Shown piece by piece: positions 10,210 through 20,580 of a stretch of 32,445 bases of DNA (within the stretch, counting starts at the first letter, position 1; every line of letters starts with the position of its first letter). The stretch comes from Ornithinibacillus caprae (GTDB taxonomy: Bacteria; Bacillota; Bacilli; Bacillales; Amphibacillaceae). The stretch spans positions 1-32,445 of the forward strand of contig NZ_WOCA01000027.1 in the NCBI RefSeq assembly GCF_009728145.1. The letters are read 5' to 3'. The notes beneath the pieces were generated by a model. It was not told the origin of the DNA, searched no databases, and worked only from the letters and a program-made list of their open reading frames with translations. The position numbers and the translations under genes were made by a program.

Positions 10210-10737
10210 ATGGAGAAAAAACCTTGTTCTAACTCACTAGCAGTCAAAACATCTCACGTCTTGCCACCTGATACGAATAGTCATGGCACTTTATTTGGTG
10301 GTAAATTAATGGCCGATATTGATGATGTGGCAGCGATTGCTGCGGTAAGGCATTCTCGTCATCCGGTTGTAACAGCCTCAACGGATTCTGTGGATTTTTT
10401 AGCACCTGTAAAAGAAGGAGATTCCATTTGTGTCGAAGCTTTTGTTACATGGACGCATAATACATCCATGGAGGTATTTGTAAAAGCTGTTACAGAGGAA
10501 TTACTTACAGGTGAAAGAAAAGTATGTACCACTGCTTTTTTAACGTTTGTAGCTGTTGATGAAAATGGAAGACCGACCCCTGTTCCAGAAGTGTATCCGG
10601 AAACTGAACTAGAAAAGCTTCTACATAAAGAAGCTCCCAAGCGAGCTGCTAGACGTAAGGAAAGAAGAAACACGTCTAAGGAACTGGCAACTAAATTCGG
10701 AACGAACTATCCTTGGCATGATGAACGTAATTTATAA
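10210..10737 (+). CDS. ykhA: Acyl-CoA thioesterase, hotdog fold (YkhA-like)
   Basis: A 175-aa single-hotdog protein of the BACH/YkhA acyl-CoA hydrolase family, which splits acyl-CoA to free acid and CoA in the cytoplasm. Diagnostic blocks are HGTLFGGKLMADIDDVAAIAA (early) with the family's Asn-His-Gly turn just before it, and STDSVDFLAPVKEGD in the middle. The C-terminal 40 residues are Arg/Lys-rich. The start at 10210 follows TAGGAGG. A longer in-frame extension overlapping cls (from 10108) is rejected because it lacks a ribosome site and is unlike the family N-terminus. It shares a transcript with cls. Confidence 0.88.
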   Translation: MEKKPCSNSLAVKTSHVLPPDTNSHGTLFGGKLMADIDDVAAIAAVRHSRHPVVTASTDSVDFLAPVKEGDSICVEAFVTWTHNTSMEVFVKAVTEELLTGERKVCTTAFLTFVAVDENGRPTPVPEVYPETELEKLLHKEAPKRAARRKERRNTSKELATKFGTNYPWHDERNL

Positions 10738-10741
10738 ATGT

Positions 10742-10772
10742 AAGCCTGTGGGAGGATCCTGCAGGCTTTTTT
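10742..10772 (+). terminator. Terminator of cls-ykhA
   Basis: AAGCCTG (10742-10748) pairs with CAGGCTT (10762-10768), followed by T residues to 10772. Confidence 0.85.
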
Positions 10773-10867
10773 ATTTGCTTTGGTGCATAACATATAAGTT
10801 TCATGAGAGATATTTATGAGGTTTGGGTATGCTAACGACTAGCATTTATTTGGAAAGGGGAAATTAG

Positions 10868-12283
10868 GTGGAATTTCTAGAAAGTATTATCGGTGATGTA
10901 AATGATGTGTTATGGTCCTATGTTCTAATTATTGTTTTAATTGGACTAGGCTTATGGTTTACTGTTCGTACGAATTTTGTGCAGTTTAGAAACCTGCCAG
11001 AAATGTTTCGTGTGCTTTTCGATAGACGAACAATGGTTGCTTCTGGGAAAAAAGGGACATCCTCATTTCAAGCTTTTGCAATTAGTGCTGCCTCTCGGGT
11101 GGGAACTGGAAACCTAGCAGGTGTAGCTTCGGCTGTTGCTGTTGGTGGTCCTGGAGCAATTTTCTGGATGTGGATTATTGCACTCTTGGGTGCAGCATCT
11201 GGTTTTGTAGAGAGCACACTTGCGCAAGTATATAAGGTTCCTGAAAAAACGCAATATCGCGGTGGACCAGCATATTATATGGAAAAAGGATTGAAAAGTA
11301 GAACGCTAGGAATCATTTTTGCCATAACCATTACCTTCACATATGGACTTGTTTTCAATTCTGTTCAATCTAATACAATTAGTCTCGCTTTTTCAGGAGA
11401 ATTTGCGATTGATCAAAATATAGTGGCGGTCGTATTAGTTGTATTAACGGCAGCAGTGATTTTTGGTGGTCTACGAACGATAGCTAATGTAACCCAAGTT
11501 ATTGTGCCCGTGCTAGCAATTTTGTACATCGTTGTAGCTTTATTTATCCTAATTGTAAATATAACTGCTGTTCCCGAGATGATCTCATTAATTATTTCTA
11601 ATGCATTTGGAATTCGAGAGGTTGCTGGTGGTGGCTTCGGAGCAGCAATTATGATGGGAATTAAGCGTGGCTTATTTTCCAATGAAGCAGGTATGGGTAG
11701 TGCACCTAATGCAGCTGCAACTGCAGAGGTAACACATCCTGCAAAACAAGGATTTATACAAGCACTTGGTGTGTTCTTTGATACGATATTAATTTGTTCA
11801 GCAACAGGGTTTGTCATTCTATCTGCAGGTGGATATGCTGGCAGTGATTTGGATGGAATTCAATTAACCCAAAATGCCTTTTCTGCCCATATCGGTGACT
11901 GGGCAGAAATTTTTATAGCTATTGCTATCTTTCTCTTTGCCTATAGCTCGATTTTAGGAAATTATTATTATGGGGAAAGCAATATCGGTTATATAAGAGA
12001 TAGTCGAGTTGGTTTGTTTATTTATCGGTTAGCTGTATTAGCGATGGTAGTGTTCGGAGCAATCGCGACATTTGATTTAGTTTGGGCACTTGCTGATTTA
12101 ACCATGGCGATCATGGCATTAATAAACCTGTATGCGATCACAAGGCTATATAAAATTGCCCATCGGGTTTTAGAGGATTATCGTGCACAACGAAAAGAAG
12201 GAAAAGATCCTGTGTTTTATCGAGATGTATTGGAAGAAGATGCAGGAATTGAATATTGGAGTAGGGATCAAGTTCGAAAGTAG
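10868..12283 (+). CDS. Sodium:alanine/amino acid symporter (AgcS family)
   Basis: A 471-aa polytopic membrane protein. The block SAASRVGTGNLAGVASAVAVGGPGA is broken here as SAASRVGTGN followed by LAGVASAVAVGGPG; with GLFSNEAGMGSAPNAAA it is the signature of the alanine or glycine:cation symporter family. The tail (after about 440) is charged and cytoplasmic. It imports a small neutral amino acid with Na+, though which one cannot be told from sequence. The start is GTG at 10868 after AAAGGGGAAAT. It stands alone with its own terminator, directly upstream of the hut region, but a terminator and a separate hut promoter argue against co-transcription. Confidence 0.88.
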   Translation: MEFLESIIGDVNDVLWSYVLIIVLIGLGLWFTVRTNFVQFRNLPEMFRVLFDRRTMVASGKKGTSSFQAFAISAASRVGTGNLAGVASAVAVGGPGAIFWMWIIALLGAASGFVESTLAQVYKVPEKTQYRGGPAYYMEKGLKSRTLGIIFAITITFTYGLVFNSVQSNTISLAFSGEFAIDQNIVAVVLVVLTAAVIFGGLRTIANVTQVIVPVLAILYIVVALFILIVNITAVPEMISLIISNAFGIREVAGGGFGAAIMMGIKRGLFSNEAGMGSAPNAAATAEVTHPAKQGFIQALGVFFDTILICSATGFVILSAGGYAGSDLDGIQLTQNAFSAHIGDWAEIFIAIAIFLFAYSSILGNYYYGESNIGYIRDSRVGLFIYRLAVLAMVVFGAIATFDLVWALADLTMAIMALINLYAITRLYKIAHRVLEDYRAQRKEGKDPVFYRDVLEEDAGIEYWSRDQVRK

Positions 12284-12294
12284 TGAGTAGGTGT

Positions 12295-12330
12295 TGCCTC
12301 TCTGCCGAGTGATGGTGGGGAGGCATTTTT
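12295..12330 (+). terminator. Terminator of the AgcS symporter gene
   Basis: TGCCTC (12295-12300) pairs with GAGGCA (12320-12325), then TTTTT. Confidence 0.8.
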
Positions 12331-12359
12331 ATAGTGGCATTGAATATGAGTATAGGGGC

Positions 12360-12422
12360 ATCGGACAGAAGAATGAGAGTATCGGACACAGGAGGAAGAA
12401 CATCGGACACAAACGCCAGATG
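12360..12422. repeat. 21-bp tandem repeat, three units
   Basis: ATCGGACA begins at 12360, 12381 and 12402, an exact 21-bp period. The other 13 bases of each unit are much less conserved. A possible degenerate fourth unit starts at 12339. The 375-nt gap between the symporter gene and hutH holds this array plus the hut promoter and leader. Function unknown. Confidence 0.75.
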
Positions 12423-12464
12423 GGCATCCAAAACCACAATTCCATAACTCCACCACAATACCTA

Positions 12465-12493
12465 TTGACCAATTAATAGAAAACGCTTACAAT
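12465..12493 (+). promoter_or_regulatory. hut operon promoter with overlapping cre site
   Basis: TTGACC (12465-12470) and TACAAT (12488-12493) are 17 nt apart. AGAAAACGCTTACA (12478-12491) matches the cre consensus at 13 of 14 positions and overlaps the -10, so CcpA binding should block RNA polymerase. Predicted start is about 12500. Confidence 0.8.
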
Positions 12494-12531
12494 TAATATT
12501 AGAAAATTTAAAACAGTTTGAGGTGGTAGCT

Positions 12532-12591
12532 ATGTTTATCATTCATCACCAGCGAAAACCTATTAAAAATATAAAGGGAGGCTTGGTTTAA
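12532..12591 (+). CDS. Possible hut leader peptide with His-His codons
   Basis: A 19-codon ORF (MFIIHHQRKPIKNIKGGLV) has a good ribosome site (TGAGGTGG, about 6 nt before ATG). It lies between the hut promoter and hutH. Two adjacent His codons occupy 12544-12549. The last codons form the 5' arm of the downstream terminator and the stop codon falls in its loop. Position and content suggest a regulatory leader peptide, but so short an ORF can arise by chance. No relative is known to me. Confidence 0.45.
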   Translation: MFIIHHQRKPIKNIKGGLV

Positions 12592-12616
12592 TACCAAAGC
12601 CTCCCTTTACTTTTCT
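12573..12616 (+). terminator. Strong leader terminator upstream of hutH
   Basis: A 12-bp stem (12573-12584 with 12597-12608) is extended by 3 bp (12585-12587 with 12593-12595) across one bulged A, with a 5-nt loop. ACTTTTC follows, a moderately U-rich tail. It sits between promoter and first gene, so hut transcription must read through it. In B. subtilis a comparable terminator before hutH is opened by HutP plus histidine. The spaced UAG triplets that HutP uses are not evident here. Confidence 0.75.
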
Positions 12617-12618
12617 TG

Positions 12619-12634
12619 CTTTACTATAGTAAAG
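12619..12634. promoter_or_regulatory. Perfect 16-bp palindrome before hutH RBS
   Basis: CTTTACTATAGTAAAG is a perfect inverted repeat 3 nt after the leader terminator tail and 10 nt before the hutH ribosome site. It could be a protein operator or a short RNA hairpin acting on translation. No binding factor is evident. Confidence 0.45.
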
Positions 12635-12658
12635 CGATATCGTGGAGGTGCATAAATA

Positions 12659-14194
12659 TTGGTTATCTTAACAGGTTCAGCATTAACGTTACAGGATGTA
12701 AAGCAAGTAGTTTTTAAAAATGAGGAAGTACGTTTAGCTACGGATGTGGTGGAACGTATTCGGATGAATCGAGAAACAGTGGAACAAATGCTTGCAGAAA
12801 AAAAGACGATGTATGGAATTAATACGGGATTTGGAAAATTTAGTGATGTCATCATCGAGGATCATGATTTAGATGAATTACAATTAAACCTTATTCACTC
12901 CCATGCATGTGGTGTGGGAGAGCCATTTTCCGAGCATATTAGTCGAGCAATGCTTTTGTTACGAGCGAATGCATTAGTACAGGGGTATTCTGGTGTTCGT
13001 CCTGAACTGGTAAAACAGTTTATTGACTATTTAAATGCGGGAATACATCCTGTTATCCCTCAGCAAGGTTCATTAGGGGCTAGCGGAGATCTTGCTCCTT
13101 TATCCCATTTAGCATTGGCACTTCTTGGGGAAGGAAGGGTAGTTTACAAGGGAAATCAAATGGATACGGAACAAGCACTTGATCAATGTGGACTAACACC
13201 GATTACACTAAAGGCTAAAGAAGGTTTAGCACTAATTAATGGAACACAAGCAATGACGGCTGTTGGAGTTGTCGCTTACTTGGAAATGGAAAAACTGCTT
13301 CATCAAAGCGAGCTTATTGCTGCGATGACTTTAGAGGGATTACAAGGGATCATAGATGCTTTTGATCCGGATTTACATCACGTACGTGGACACCAAGAAC
13401 AAATCGAAGTAGCGAAGCGGATCTTACAAGTTCTTCAGGATAGTAAACTAACAACCAAGCAAGGGGAACTTCGCGTACAGGATGCTTATTCCTTGAGATG
13501 TATCCCACAAGTATTGGGTGCGTCATGGCAAACGCTTTATTATGCGAAAGAAAAATTAGAAACAGAAATAAACGCAGTTACGGATAATCCATTGATTTTT
13601 TCTGAAGAAAATAAAGTAATTTCGGGTGGGAATTTTCACGGGCAACCAATAGCATTTGCGATGGATTTTTTAAAACTAGGAATTGCGGAATTAGCGAATA
13701 TTTCTGAGCGAAGGATTGAGCGTTTAGTAAATCCGCAGTTAAATGATCTTCCAGCTTTCTTAAGTCCTAATCCAGGCCTGGAATCAGGGGCTATGATTAT
13801 GCAATATAGCGCAGCATCCTTAGTGTCGGAAAATAAAACTTTAGCACATCCAGCTAGTGTGGATTCGATTCCATCATCAGCAAATCAAGAGGATCATGTC
13901 AGTATGGGAACGATAGCCGCTAGGCATGCACTACAAATGTTGGAAAACACAAGAAGAGTAATTGCTATTGAACTCATTTGTGCGATGCAGGCAGTGGAGT
14001 ATCGTGGAATATACAAAATGGCAAGCATGACACATGCATACTATCAACAGGCACGCACAATAGTTCCAAGCATTAGGAAGGATCGCGTGTTTTCTACTGA
14101 TATCGAACAACTTACCAAGTGGCTTAAGGATGAAGAGGAAAGTGATATCCAAAAACAAATAAATAAAGGTGGGATTATGTATGAACAAAGCTGA
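12659..14194 (+). CDS. hutH: Histidine ammonia-lyase
   Basis: A 511-aa enzyme that deaminates L-histidine to urocanate, step one of histidine breakdown. The self-cyclising MIO tripeptide Ala141-Ser142-Gly143 is present in [14 protein letters not shown], and the catalytic tyrosine is in MYGINTGFG (residues 51-59). Length is standard. The start is TTG at 12659, 8 nt after GGAGGTG. It is the first gene of the hut cluster and overlaps hutU by 14 nt. Regulation appears two-layered: a cre over the promoter and a terminator in the leader. Confidence 0.97.
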   Translation: MVILTGSALTLQDVKQVVFKNEEVRLATDVVERIRMNRETVEQMLAEKKTMYGINTGFGKFSDVIIEDHDLDELQLNLIHSHACGVGEPFSEHISRAMLLLRANALVQGYSGVRPELVKQFIDYLNAGIHPVIPQQGSLGASGDLAPLSHLALALLGEGRVVYKGNQMDTEQALDQCGLTPITLKAKEGLALINGTQAMTAVGVVAYLEMEKLLHQSELIAAMTLEGLQGIIDAFDPDLHHVRGHQEQIEVAKRILQVLQDSKLTTKQGELRVQDAYSLRCIPQVLGASWQTLYYAKEKLETEINAVTDNPLIFSEENKVISGGNFHGQPIAFAMDFLKLGIAELANISERRIERLVNPQLNDLPAFLSPNPGLESGAMIMQYSAASLVSENKTLAHPASVDSIPSSANQEDHVSMGTIAARHALQMLENTRRVIAIELICAMQAVEYRGIYKMASMTHAYYQQARTIVPSIRKDRVFSTDIEQLTKWLKDEEESDIQKQINKGGIMYEQS

Positions 14195-15836
14195 GGTTAA
14201 GGCGAAAAAGGGATTAGAACTTGAGTGTAAAGGTTGGGAGCAGGAAGCCGCTTTACGAATGCTGTACAACAACTTAGATCCTGAAGTGGCTGAGAAACCA
14301 GAGGAATTGGTAGTTTACGGTGGGATTGGAAAAGCAGCACGTAATTGGGATGCATTTCGTGCTATTGAAAAAACACTTAGAAACTTAGAAAATGATGAAA
14401 CAATGCTGATTCAATCTGGAAAACCAGTGGGTGTCTTTAAAACACATAAACATGCCCCACGAGTACTACTGTCCAATTCCGTGCTTGTACCCAAATGGGC
14501 AAACTGGGAACATTTCCATGAACTAGATCAAAAAGGATTAATCATGTATGGCCAAATGACAGCTGGTAGTTGGATTTATATCGGCACGCAAGGAATCCTT
14601 CAAGGAACCTATGAAACGTTTGCGGCTCTTGCTAAAAAGCATTATGGAGACTCGTTGAAAGGGACAATTACATTGACAGCGGGATTAGGTGGAATGGGAG
14701 GAGCACAACCACTAGCAGTGACAATGAATGGAGGGGTTGTCATTGCGGTTGAAGTGGATCGAAGCAGAATCGAGAAGCGACTACAAACCAAATATTGTGA
14801 TGTCATGACGGAAAGTGTAGATGAAGCTATTAATCTTGCAAATGAAGCAAAGAAAGCAGGAAAGGCTTTATCAATTGCACTACTTGGGAATGCTGCAGAA
14901 ATTCATCATGAGTTACTCCATAAATCTATTCAAATTGATATTGTAACAGATCAAACCTCTGCCCATGATCCATTAAATGGATATGTTCCAGTTGGATACT
15001 CCGTAGAAGAGGCAGAAGAATTACGAGAAAATAATCCAGATTTATATATAACATTAGCAAAACAAAGCATGGCGAAACATGTAGAAGCGATGCTTCATTA
15101 TCAACAAAACGGTTCGATTGTTTTTGACTACGGAAACAATATTCGACAGATTGCGAAAGATGAAGGAGTATCTAATGCGTTTGATTTCCCTGGGTTTGTT
15201 CCTGCTTATATCCGCCCATTGTTCTGTGAGGGGAAAGGGCCATTCCGTTGGGCAGCTTTATCTGGTGATCCAGAAGACATTTATCGAACAGATCAGTTGA
15301 TTAAAGAGCTATTTCCAGAGAATGAAGCATTGATTCGGTGGATTGATATGGCTCAGGAACGTGTAGCATTTCAAGGCTTGCCATCCCGTATTTGCTGGTT
15401 AGGATATGGAGAACGTGTGAAAATGGGACTTGCCATAAATGATTTAGTACGTAAAGGGGAGTTGAAAGCACCGATTGTAATTGGTCGCGATCATTTAGAT
15501 TGTGGCTCAGTAGCATCACCGAACCGAGAAACAGAAGGAATGAAGGATGGAAGTGATGCTGTAGCAGACTGGGCTGTATTAAATGCACTTATTAATACGG
15601 CAGCAGGCGGATCCTGGATATCATTCCATCATGGTGGCGGAGTCGGTATGGGATACTCCTTACATGCTGGAATGGTGGTAGTGGCGGATGGAACCGATCT
15701 AGCTAAGGAGAGATTGGAGCGCGTGTTGACTACAGATCCTGGAATGGGAATCATTCGCCATGCAGATGCAGGCTATGAGACCGCAACTAAATTTGCTGAA
15801 GAACATGACATTACCATACCAATGAATAAATACTAA
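14181..15836 (+). CDS. hutU: Urocanate hydratase
   Basis: A 551-aa NAD+-dependent enzyme converting urocanate to imidazolonepropionate. The glycine-rich stretch [12 protein letters not shown] and the block RICWLGYGE (Cys405, near the Cys410 of the Pseudomonas enzyme) are seen, followed by [20 protein letters not shown] at 14181 is chosen over an in-frame GTG at 14169 because AAAGGTGGG ends 7 nt before it. The overlap with hutH suggests translational coupling. An unusually long 296-nt gap with structured DNA follows before hutI. Confidence 0.97.
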   Translation: MNKAEVKAKKGLELECKGWEQEAALRMLYNNLDPEVAEKPEELVVYGGIGKAARNWDAFRAIEKTLRNLENDETMLIQSGKPVGVFKTHKHAPRVLLSNSVLVPKWANWEHFHELDQKGLIMYGQMTAGSWIYIGTQGILQGTYETFAALAKKHYGDSLKGTITLTAGLGGMGGAQPLAVTMNGGVVIAVEVDRSRIEKRLQTKYCDVMTESVDEAINLANEAKKAGKALSIALLGNAAEIHHELLHKSIQIDIVTDQTSAHDPLNGYVPVGYSVEEAEELRENNPDLYITLAKQSMAKHVEAMLHYQQNGSIVFDYGNNIRQIAKDEGVSNAFDFPGFVPAYIRPLFCEGKGPFRWAALSGDPEDIYRTDQLIKELFPENEALIRWIDMAQERVAFQGLPSRICWLGYGERVKMGLAINDLVRKGELKAPIVIGRDHLDCGSVASPNRETEGMKDGSDAVADWAVLNALINTAAGGSWISFHHGGGVGMGYSLHAGMVVVADGTDLAKERLERVLTTDPGMGIIRHADAGYETATKFAEEHDITIPMNKY

Positions 15837-15837
15837 A

Positions 15838-16070
15838 GCGGAAGCGCGTACGAACTGCGCCTGGCCATGCCAGGTGGTCCGATGTTGACGCGCAAAGCGT
15901 CGATCTTAATCGGGCATTCCTACGTAGGAGATTAGATGAACATTACTTTCCGCCAGCAATGGCGGAAGTAATAGTGAATCTTATGCTGGAAGCGAAAAGG
16001 AAACACGGCATTCATAGGTTGCAGACGTTGGGCGCTGGATCTAGGCTTGGCCGTTCCTGTAAAGAATCAA
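15838..16070. repeat. Structured, GC-richer repeat-like segment between hutU and hutI
   Basis: This segment is visibly GC-richer than its surroundings, holds no credible ORF and carries successive inverted repeats: 15860-15865/15869-15874 (CCTGGC/GCCAGG), 15887-15891/15897-15901 (GACGC/GCGTC), the palindrome TCCTACGTAGGA at 15918-15929, and a 13-bp stem 15942-15955/15960-15972 with one bulge and a GCAA tetraloop. None has a T-tract, so they are not obvious terminators. The opening GCGGAAGCGC resembles dispersed intergenic repeats of Bacillaceae. Repeat family or structured RNA are both possible. Confidence 0.5.
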
Positions 16071-16117
16071 ATAAAGTTAATTTTTGTTTTGATAATTATA
16101 TTTTCTAACCAACCTAG

Positions 16118-18327
<2,210 letters not shown>

Positions 18328-18338
18328 ACAATATATAA

Positions 18339-18360
18339 AGGGCTGTATTCTCACAGTCCT
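18339..18360 (-). terminator. Bidirectional hairpin between hutG and the HxlR gene
   Basis: An 8-bp stem (18339-18346 with 18353-18360, one G-U) separates convergent genes. The T-rich tail is better on the minus strand. Confidence 0.55.
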
Positions 18361-18364
18361 ACTA

Positions 18365-18700
18365 CTAGTTTTCTATAACTTGATCTTGTACTTCTTCATG
18401 GGTAATCCATTGCTCAGACCAGTTTTGGATTTCCTGAACAACTGGCTTTAATGCTTCTCCTTTATCAGTTAAGGAGTACTCAATGCGAACTGGGAATTCA
18501 GAATATATATTTCGTTTAACGATGCCTTCTTTTTCAAGCATTTTTAAACGATCAGAGAGCAACCTTCCACTAATTGGCAAATCAGACTCCATTTCGGAAA
18601 AACGTTTTTTGCCATTTAGAAGTTCTGACAGTATAAGGCCAACCCAGCGTTTGCTGACTAGTTGCATTGCTTTTTCAAATCGTGGACATAACTCGCTCAT
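18365..18700 (-). CDS. HxlR-family winged-helix regulator
   Basis: A 111-aa DNA-binding protein starting SELCPRFEKAMQLVSKRWVG, with an early cysteine (Cys5), typical of HxlR/YodB/HypR proteins. FSEMESDLPISGRLLSDRLKMLE is the recognition-helix region, broken here as FSEMESDLP then ISGRLLSDRLKMLE, followed by the wing RIEYSLTDKGEALKP. In relatives the N-terminal cysteine senses electrophiles or oxidation; that is a family expectation only. Of two adjacent ATGs (18703, 18700) the second has better spacing from AGAGGTG. Divergent from the aminopeptidase gene; it may regulate itself through the site listed next. Confidence 0.85.
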   Translation of the reverse strand: MSELCPRFEKAMQLVSKRWVGLILSELLNGKKRFSEMESDLPISGRLLSDRLKMLEKEGIVKRNIYSEFPVRIEYSLTDKGEALKPVVQEIQNWSEQWITHEEVQDQVIEN

Positions 18701-18746
18701 CATTTTCACCTCTTTACTAAAGCACCGTTTTCTAAACATAAATAAC

Positions 18747-18799
18747 TTACAAAAAGTAACTCTTTATTATATAATAGCATATCCCTTTTGTCGTGTAAA
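18747..18799 (-). promoter_or_regulatory. HxlR gene promoter and candidate operator
   Basis: On the minus strand TTTACA (18799-18794) and TATTAT (18776-18771) are 17 nt apart. The inverted repeat TTAC-AAAAA-GTAA (18747-18759) lies just downstream of the predicted start, where a repressor would act. HxlR proteins bind short TAC/GTA inverted repeats. Confidence 0.5.
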
Positions 18800-18914
18800 A
18801 TTCACTAAAATACGTACGAAATAGAAACTTTGCACAATTAGGAAAAGTTAGTTGGATTATTTACCTATTTGTGAAATAATAACGTTATAATACATTTTTA
18901 TTGGAGGTTTAATA

Positions 18915-20159
18915 ATGGTTTCTCAACAAACACAAGAAAAATACGCTGAACTAGCATTACGCACGGGCGTTAATTTACAACAAGGACAGGCGCTTATGAT
19001 TAATGCACCACTAGAAGGTGCAGAATTTACGAAAATGGTTGTCCGTAAAGCATACGAATTAGGCGCTAAAGATGTACATATTAATTGGGTTGATGATGAG
19101 TTAACCTTGTTAAAATATGAAAATGCACCAGATGATGTAATTGCTGACTATCCAGAATGGAAAGTATTGCTTCATGACTCGTTTGCTGAAGATGGAGCAG
19201 CTGTATTAAACATTCGCTCAACAAATCCAGATTTATTGAAAGATATTGATCCGACACGTGTTGCTAAAGCCAATAAAGCAGCAGCACAAGCAATGAAAAA
19301 CTTCCGTAAGTATACGATGAACGATAAAATTACCTGGTCAATTATATCTATTCCAACAGGAGACTGGGCACAAAAGATTTTCCCGGACAAATCCCGTGAA
19401 GATGCAATCGAAAGTTTATGGGAATCTATCGTTAAAATCGTACGTGTAGATCAAGAAGATCCAATTGCAGCTTGGGATGCACATAATGAAACATTGAAAA
19501 CAGCTCGTGAAATCTTAAATGAGAAAAACTATAAAAAATTAGTGTTTAAAGCACCTGGTACGGAATTAGAAATGGAGCTTCCAGAAGGTCATATTTGGAA
19601 GGGTGGATCTGCGGTATCAGAAAAAGGTATTACGTTTAACCCGAATATGCCAACAGAAGAAGTATTTTCTATGCCGCATAAATATGGCGTGAACGGAACG
19701 ATTTCTAGTACGAAGCCATTAAACTATGGTGGTAGCTTAATTGACAACTTCACGTTAACTTTCAAAGATGGTCAAGTAGTTGATTTTAAAGCAGAGCAAG
19801 GTGAAGATACGTTGAAACACCTATTAGAAACAGATGAAGGTGCGAAGCGTTTAGGTGAGATTGCATTAGTACCACATGAGTCACCAGTATCTCAATCAGG
19901 TTTACTCTTCTATAATACATTGTTCGATGAGAATGCATCATGTCATGTTGCATTAGGTAAAGCATATCCAACTAACATAAAAGATGGATCAGGTATGAGT
20001 GATGATGAACTAGACAAGCATGGCGTTAATGACAGTTTAACACATGTTGACTTCATGTTTGGTTCTGAAAAGCTAGATATTGATGGTGTAAAAGCAGATG
20101 GAACTACTGAGCCAGTATTCCGAAGCGGAACATGGGCATTGGATGTAAAAGGGAAATAA
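18915..20159 (+). CDS. ampS: M29-family aminopeptidase
   Basis: A 414-aa metallopeptidase of the AmpS/aminopeptidase T family, removing N-terminal residues from peptides in the cytoplasm. Recognisable blocks are KYAELALRTGVNLQQGQ at the start, ELEMELPEGHIWKGG, NMPTEEVFSMP, GEIALVPHESPV with a following LFDENASCHVALG, and SLTHVDFMFGS near the end, which hold the conserved metal-binding Glu, His and Asp residues. Length is standard. The ATG has a good ribosome site (TTGGAGG). A TATAAT at 18886-18891 could be its -10 with a very short 5' UTR, though no convincing -35 is seen. Confidence 0.93.
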   Translation: MVSQQTQEKYAELALRTGVNLQQGQALMINAPLEGAEFTKMVVRKAYELGAKDVHINWVDDELTLLKYENAPDDVIADYPEWKVLLHDSFAEDGAAVLNIRSTNPDLLKDIDPTRVAKANKAAAQAMKNFRKYTMNDKITWSIISIPTGDWAQKIFPDKSREDAIESLWESIVKIVRVDQEDPIAAWDAHNETLKTAREILNEKNYKKLVFKAPGTELEMELPEGHIWKGGSAVSEKGITFNPNMPTEEVFSMPHKYGVNGTISSTKPLNYGGSLIDNFTLTFKDGQVVDFKAEQGEDTLKHLLETDEGAKRLGEIALVPHESPVSQSGLLFYNTLFDENASCHVALGKAYPTNIKDGSGMSDDELDKHGVNDSLTHVDFMFGSEKLDIDGVKADGTTEPVFRSGTWALDVKGK

Positions 20160-20165
20160 TTAGCG

Positions 20166-20199
20166 GACATCACACTCTTGAAGAAGTGTGATGTCTTTT
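20166..20199 (+). terminator. Terminator of ampS
   Basis: A perfect 10-bp stem GACATCACAC/GTGTGATGTC (20166-20175, 20186-20195) followed by TTTT. Confidence 0.9.
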
Positions 20200-20267
20200 C
20201 TAAGTATGAGAGTTTCTTTCGGTAAAGGAATGGATATTTACTCTAAGGAAGAAAAAGAGGTTTTTTT

Positions 20268-20507
20268 ATGAGGAAAAAACAGTATAGCAAGCTCTCTTTA
20301 CTATGTCTTATTATTTCAGTCATAAGCTGGGTACCAAATGTAGTTTTTGATATAGCAAGTCCGTTTTGGCTAATGACCTTTATTATTCCTCCGATTGGAA
20401 TAGTATTTGCGGTATTAGCTAAAAATTATTGGTTGGTAGCAGCAAATATAATTATGGTTTTTAGCTTTTACATACTTAAGGCCTTAGGACATGTACTGAA
20501 TTCCTAA
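20268..20507 (+). CDS. Small hypothetical membrane protein
   Basis: A 79-aa protein with a basic start (MRKKQYSK) and two to three hydrophobic segments (about 9-28, 32-50 and 52-72). It is probably an integral membrane protein. AAAGAGG lies 7 nt before ATG and a terminator overlaps its stop codon, so the gene looks real and independently expressed. I do not recognise a family, and the neighbours (aminopeptidase, RecQ) do not suggest a role. Confidence 0.65.
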   Translation: MRKKQYSKLSLLCLIISVISWVPNVVFDIASPFWLMTFIIPPIGIVFAVLAKNYWLVAANIIMVFSFYILKALGHVLNS

Positions 20508-20544
20508 AAAAATCGCTTATGATATTATTCATAAACGATTTTTT
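20507..20544. terminator. Bidirectional terminator
   Basis: A stem of 9 + 6 bp (20507-20515/20536-20544 and 20517-20522/20529-20534) with one internal C/A mismatch. A- and T-runs on both sides allow it to serve the small membrane gene and, on the other strand, recQ. Confidence 0.8.
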
Positions 20545-20580
20545 AGGATTGTTGCAGGAAGGTCAATTAGCCTCAAGTAT

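Noticed and set aside
10359-10673. Minus-strand 104-aa ORF inside the thioesterase gene
   Set aside because: It is antisense to a clear hotdog protein, has low-complexity Ser/Thr-rich content and no family features.
12360-12422. Tandem repeats as a CRISPR array
   Set aside because: The conserved core is only 8 bp, units are 21 bp with no uniform spacers, and no cas genes are present.
12138-12458. Minus-strand ORFs over the 21-bp array, with a 7-residue protein repeat
   Set aside because: The protein repeat is an artefact of the 21-bp DNA period. The frames overlap the end of the symporter gene and the terminator and have no ribosome site.
12500-12658. HutP-type antiterminator in the hut leader
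   Set aside because: TAG triplets occur but are not in the regular close spacing HutP needs. This is judged by eye and does not rule out a divergent site.
13931-14272. Minus-strand 113-aa ORF across the hutH/hutU junction
   Set aside because: It is a shadow of two well-identified genes with no ribosome site and an implausible composition.
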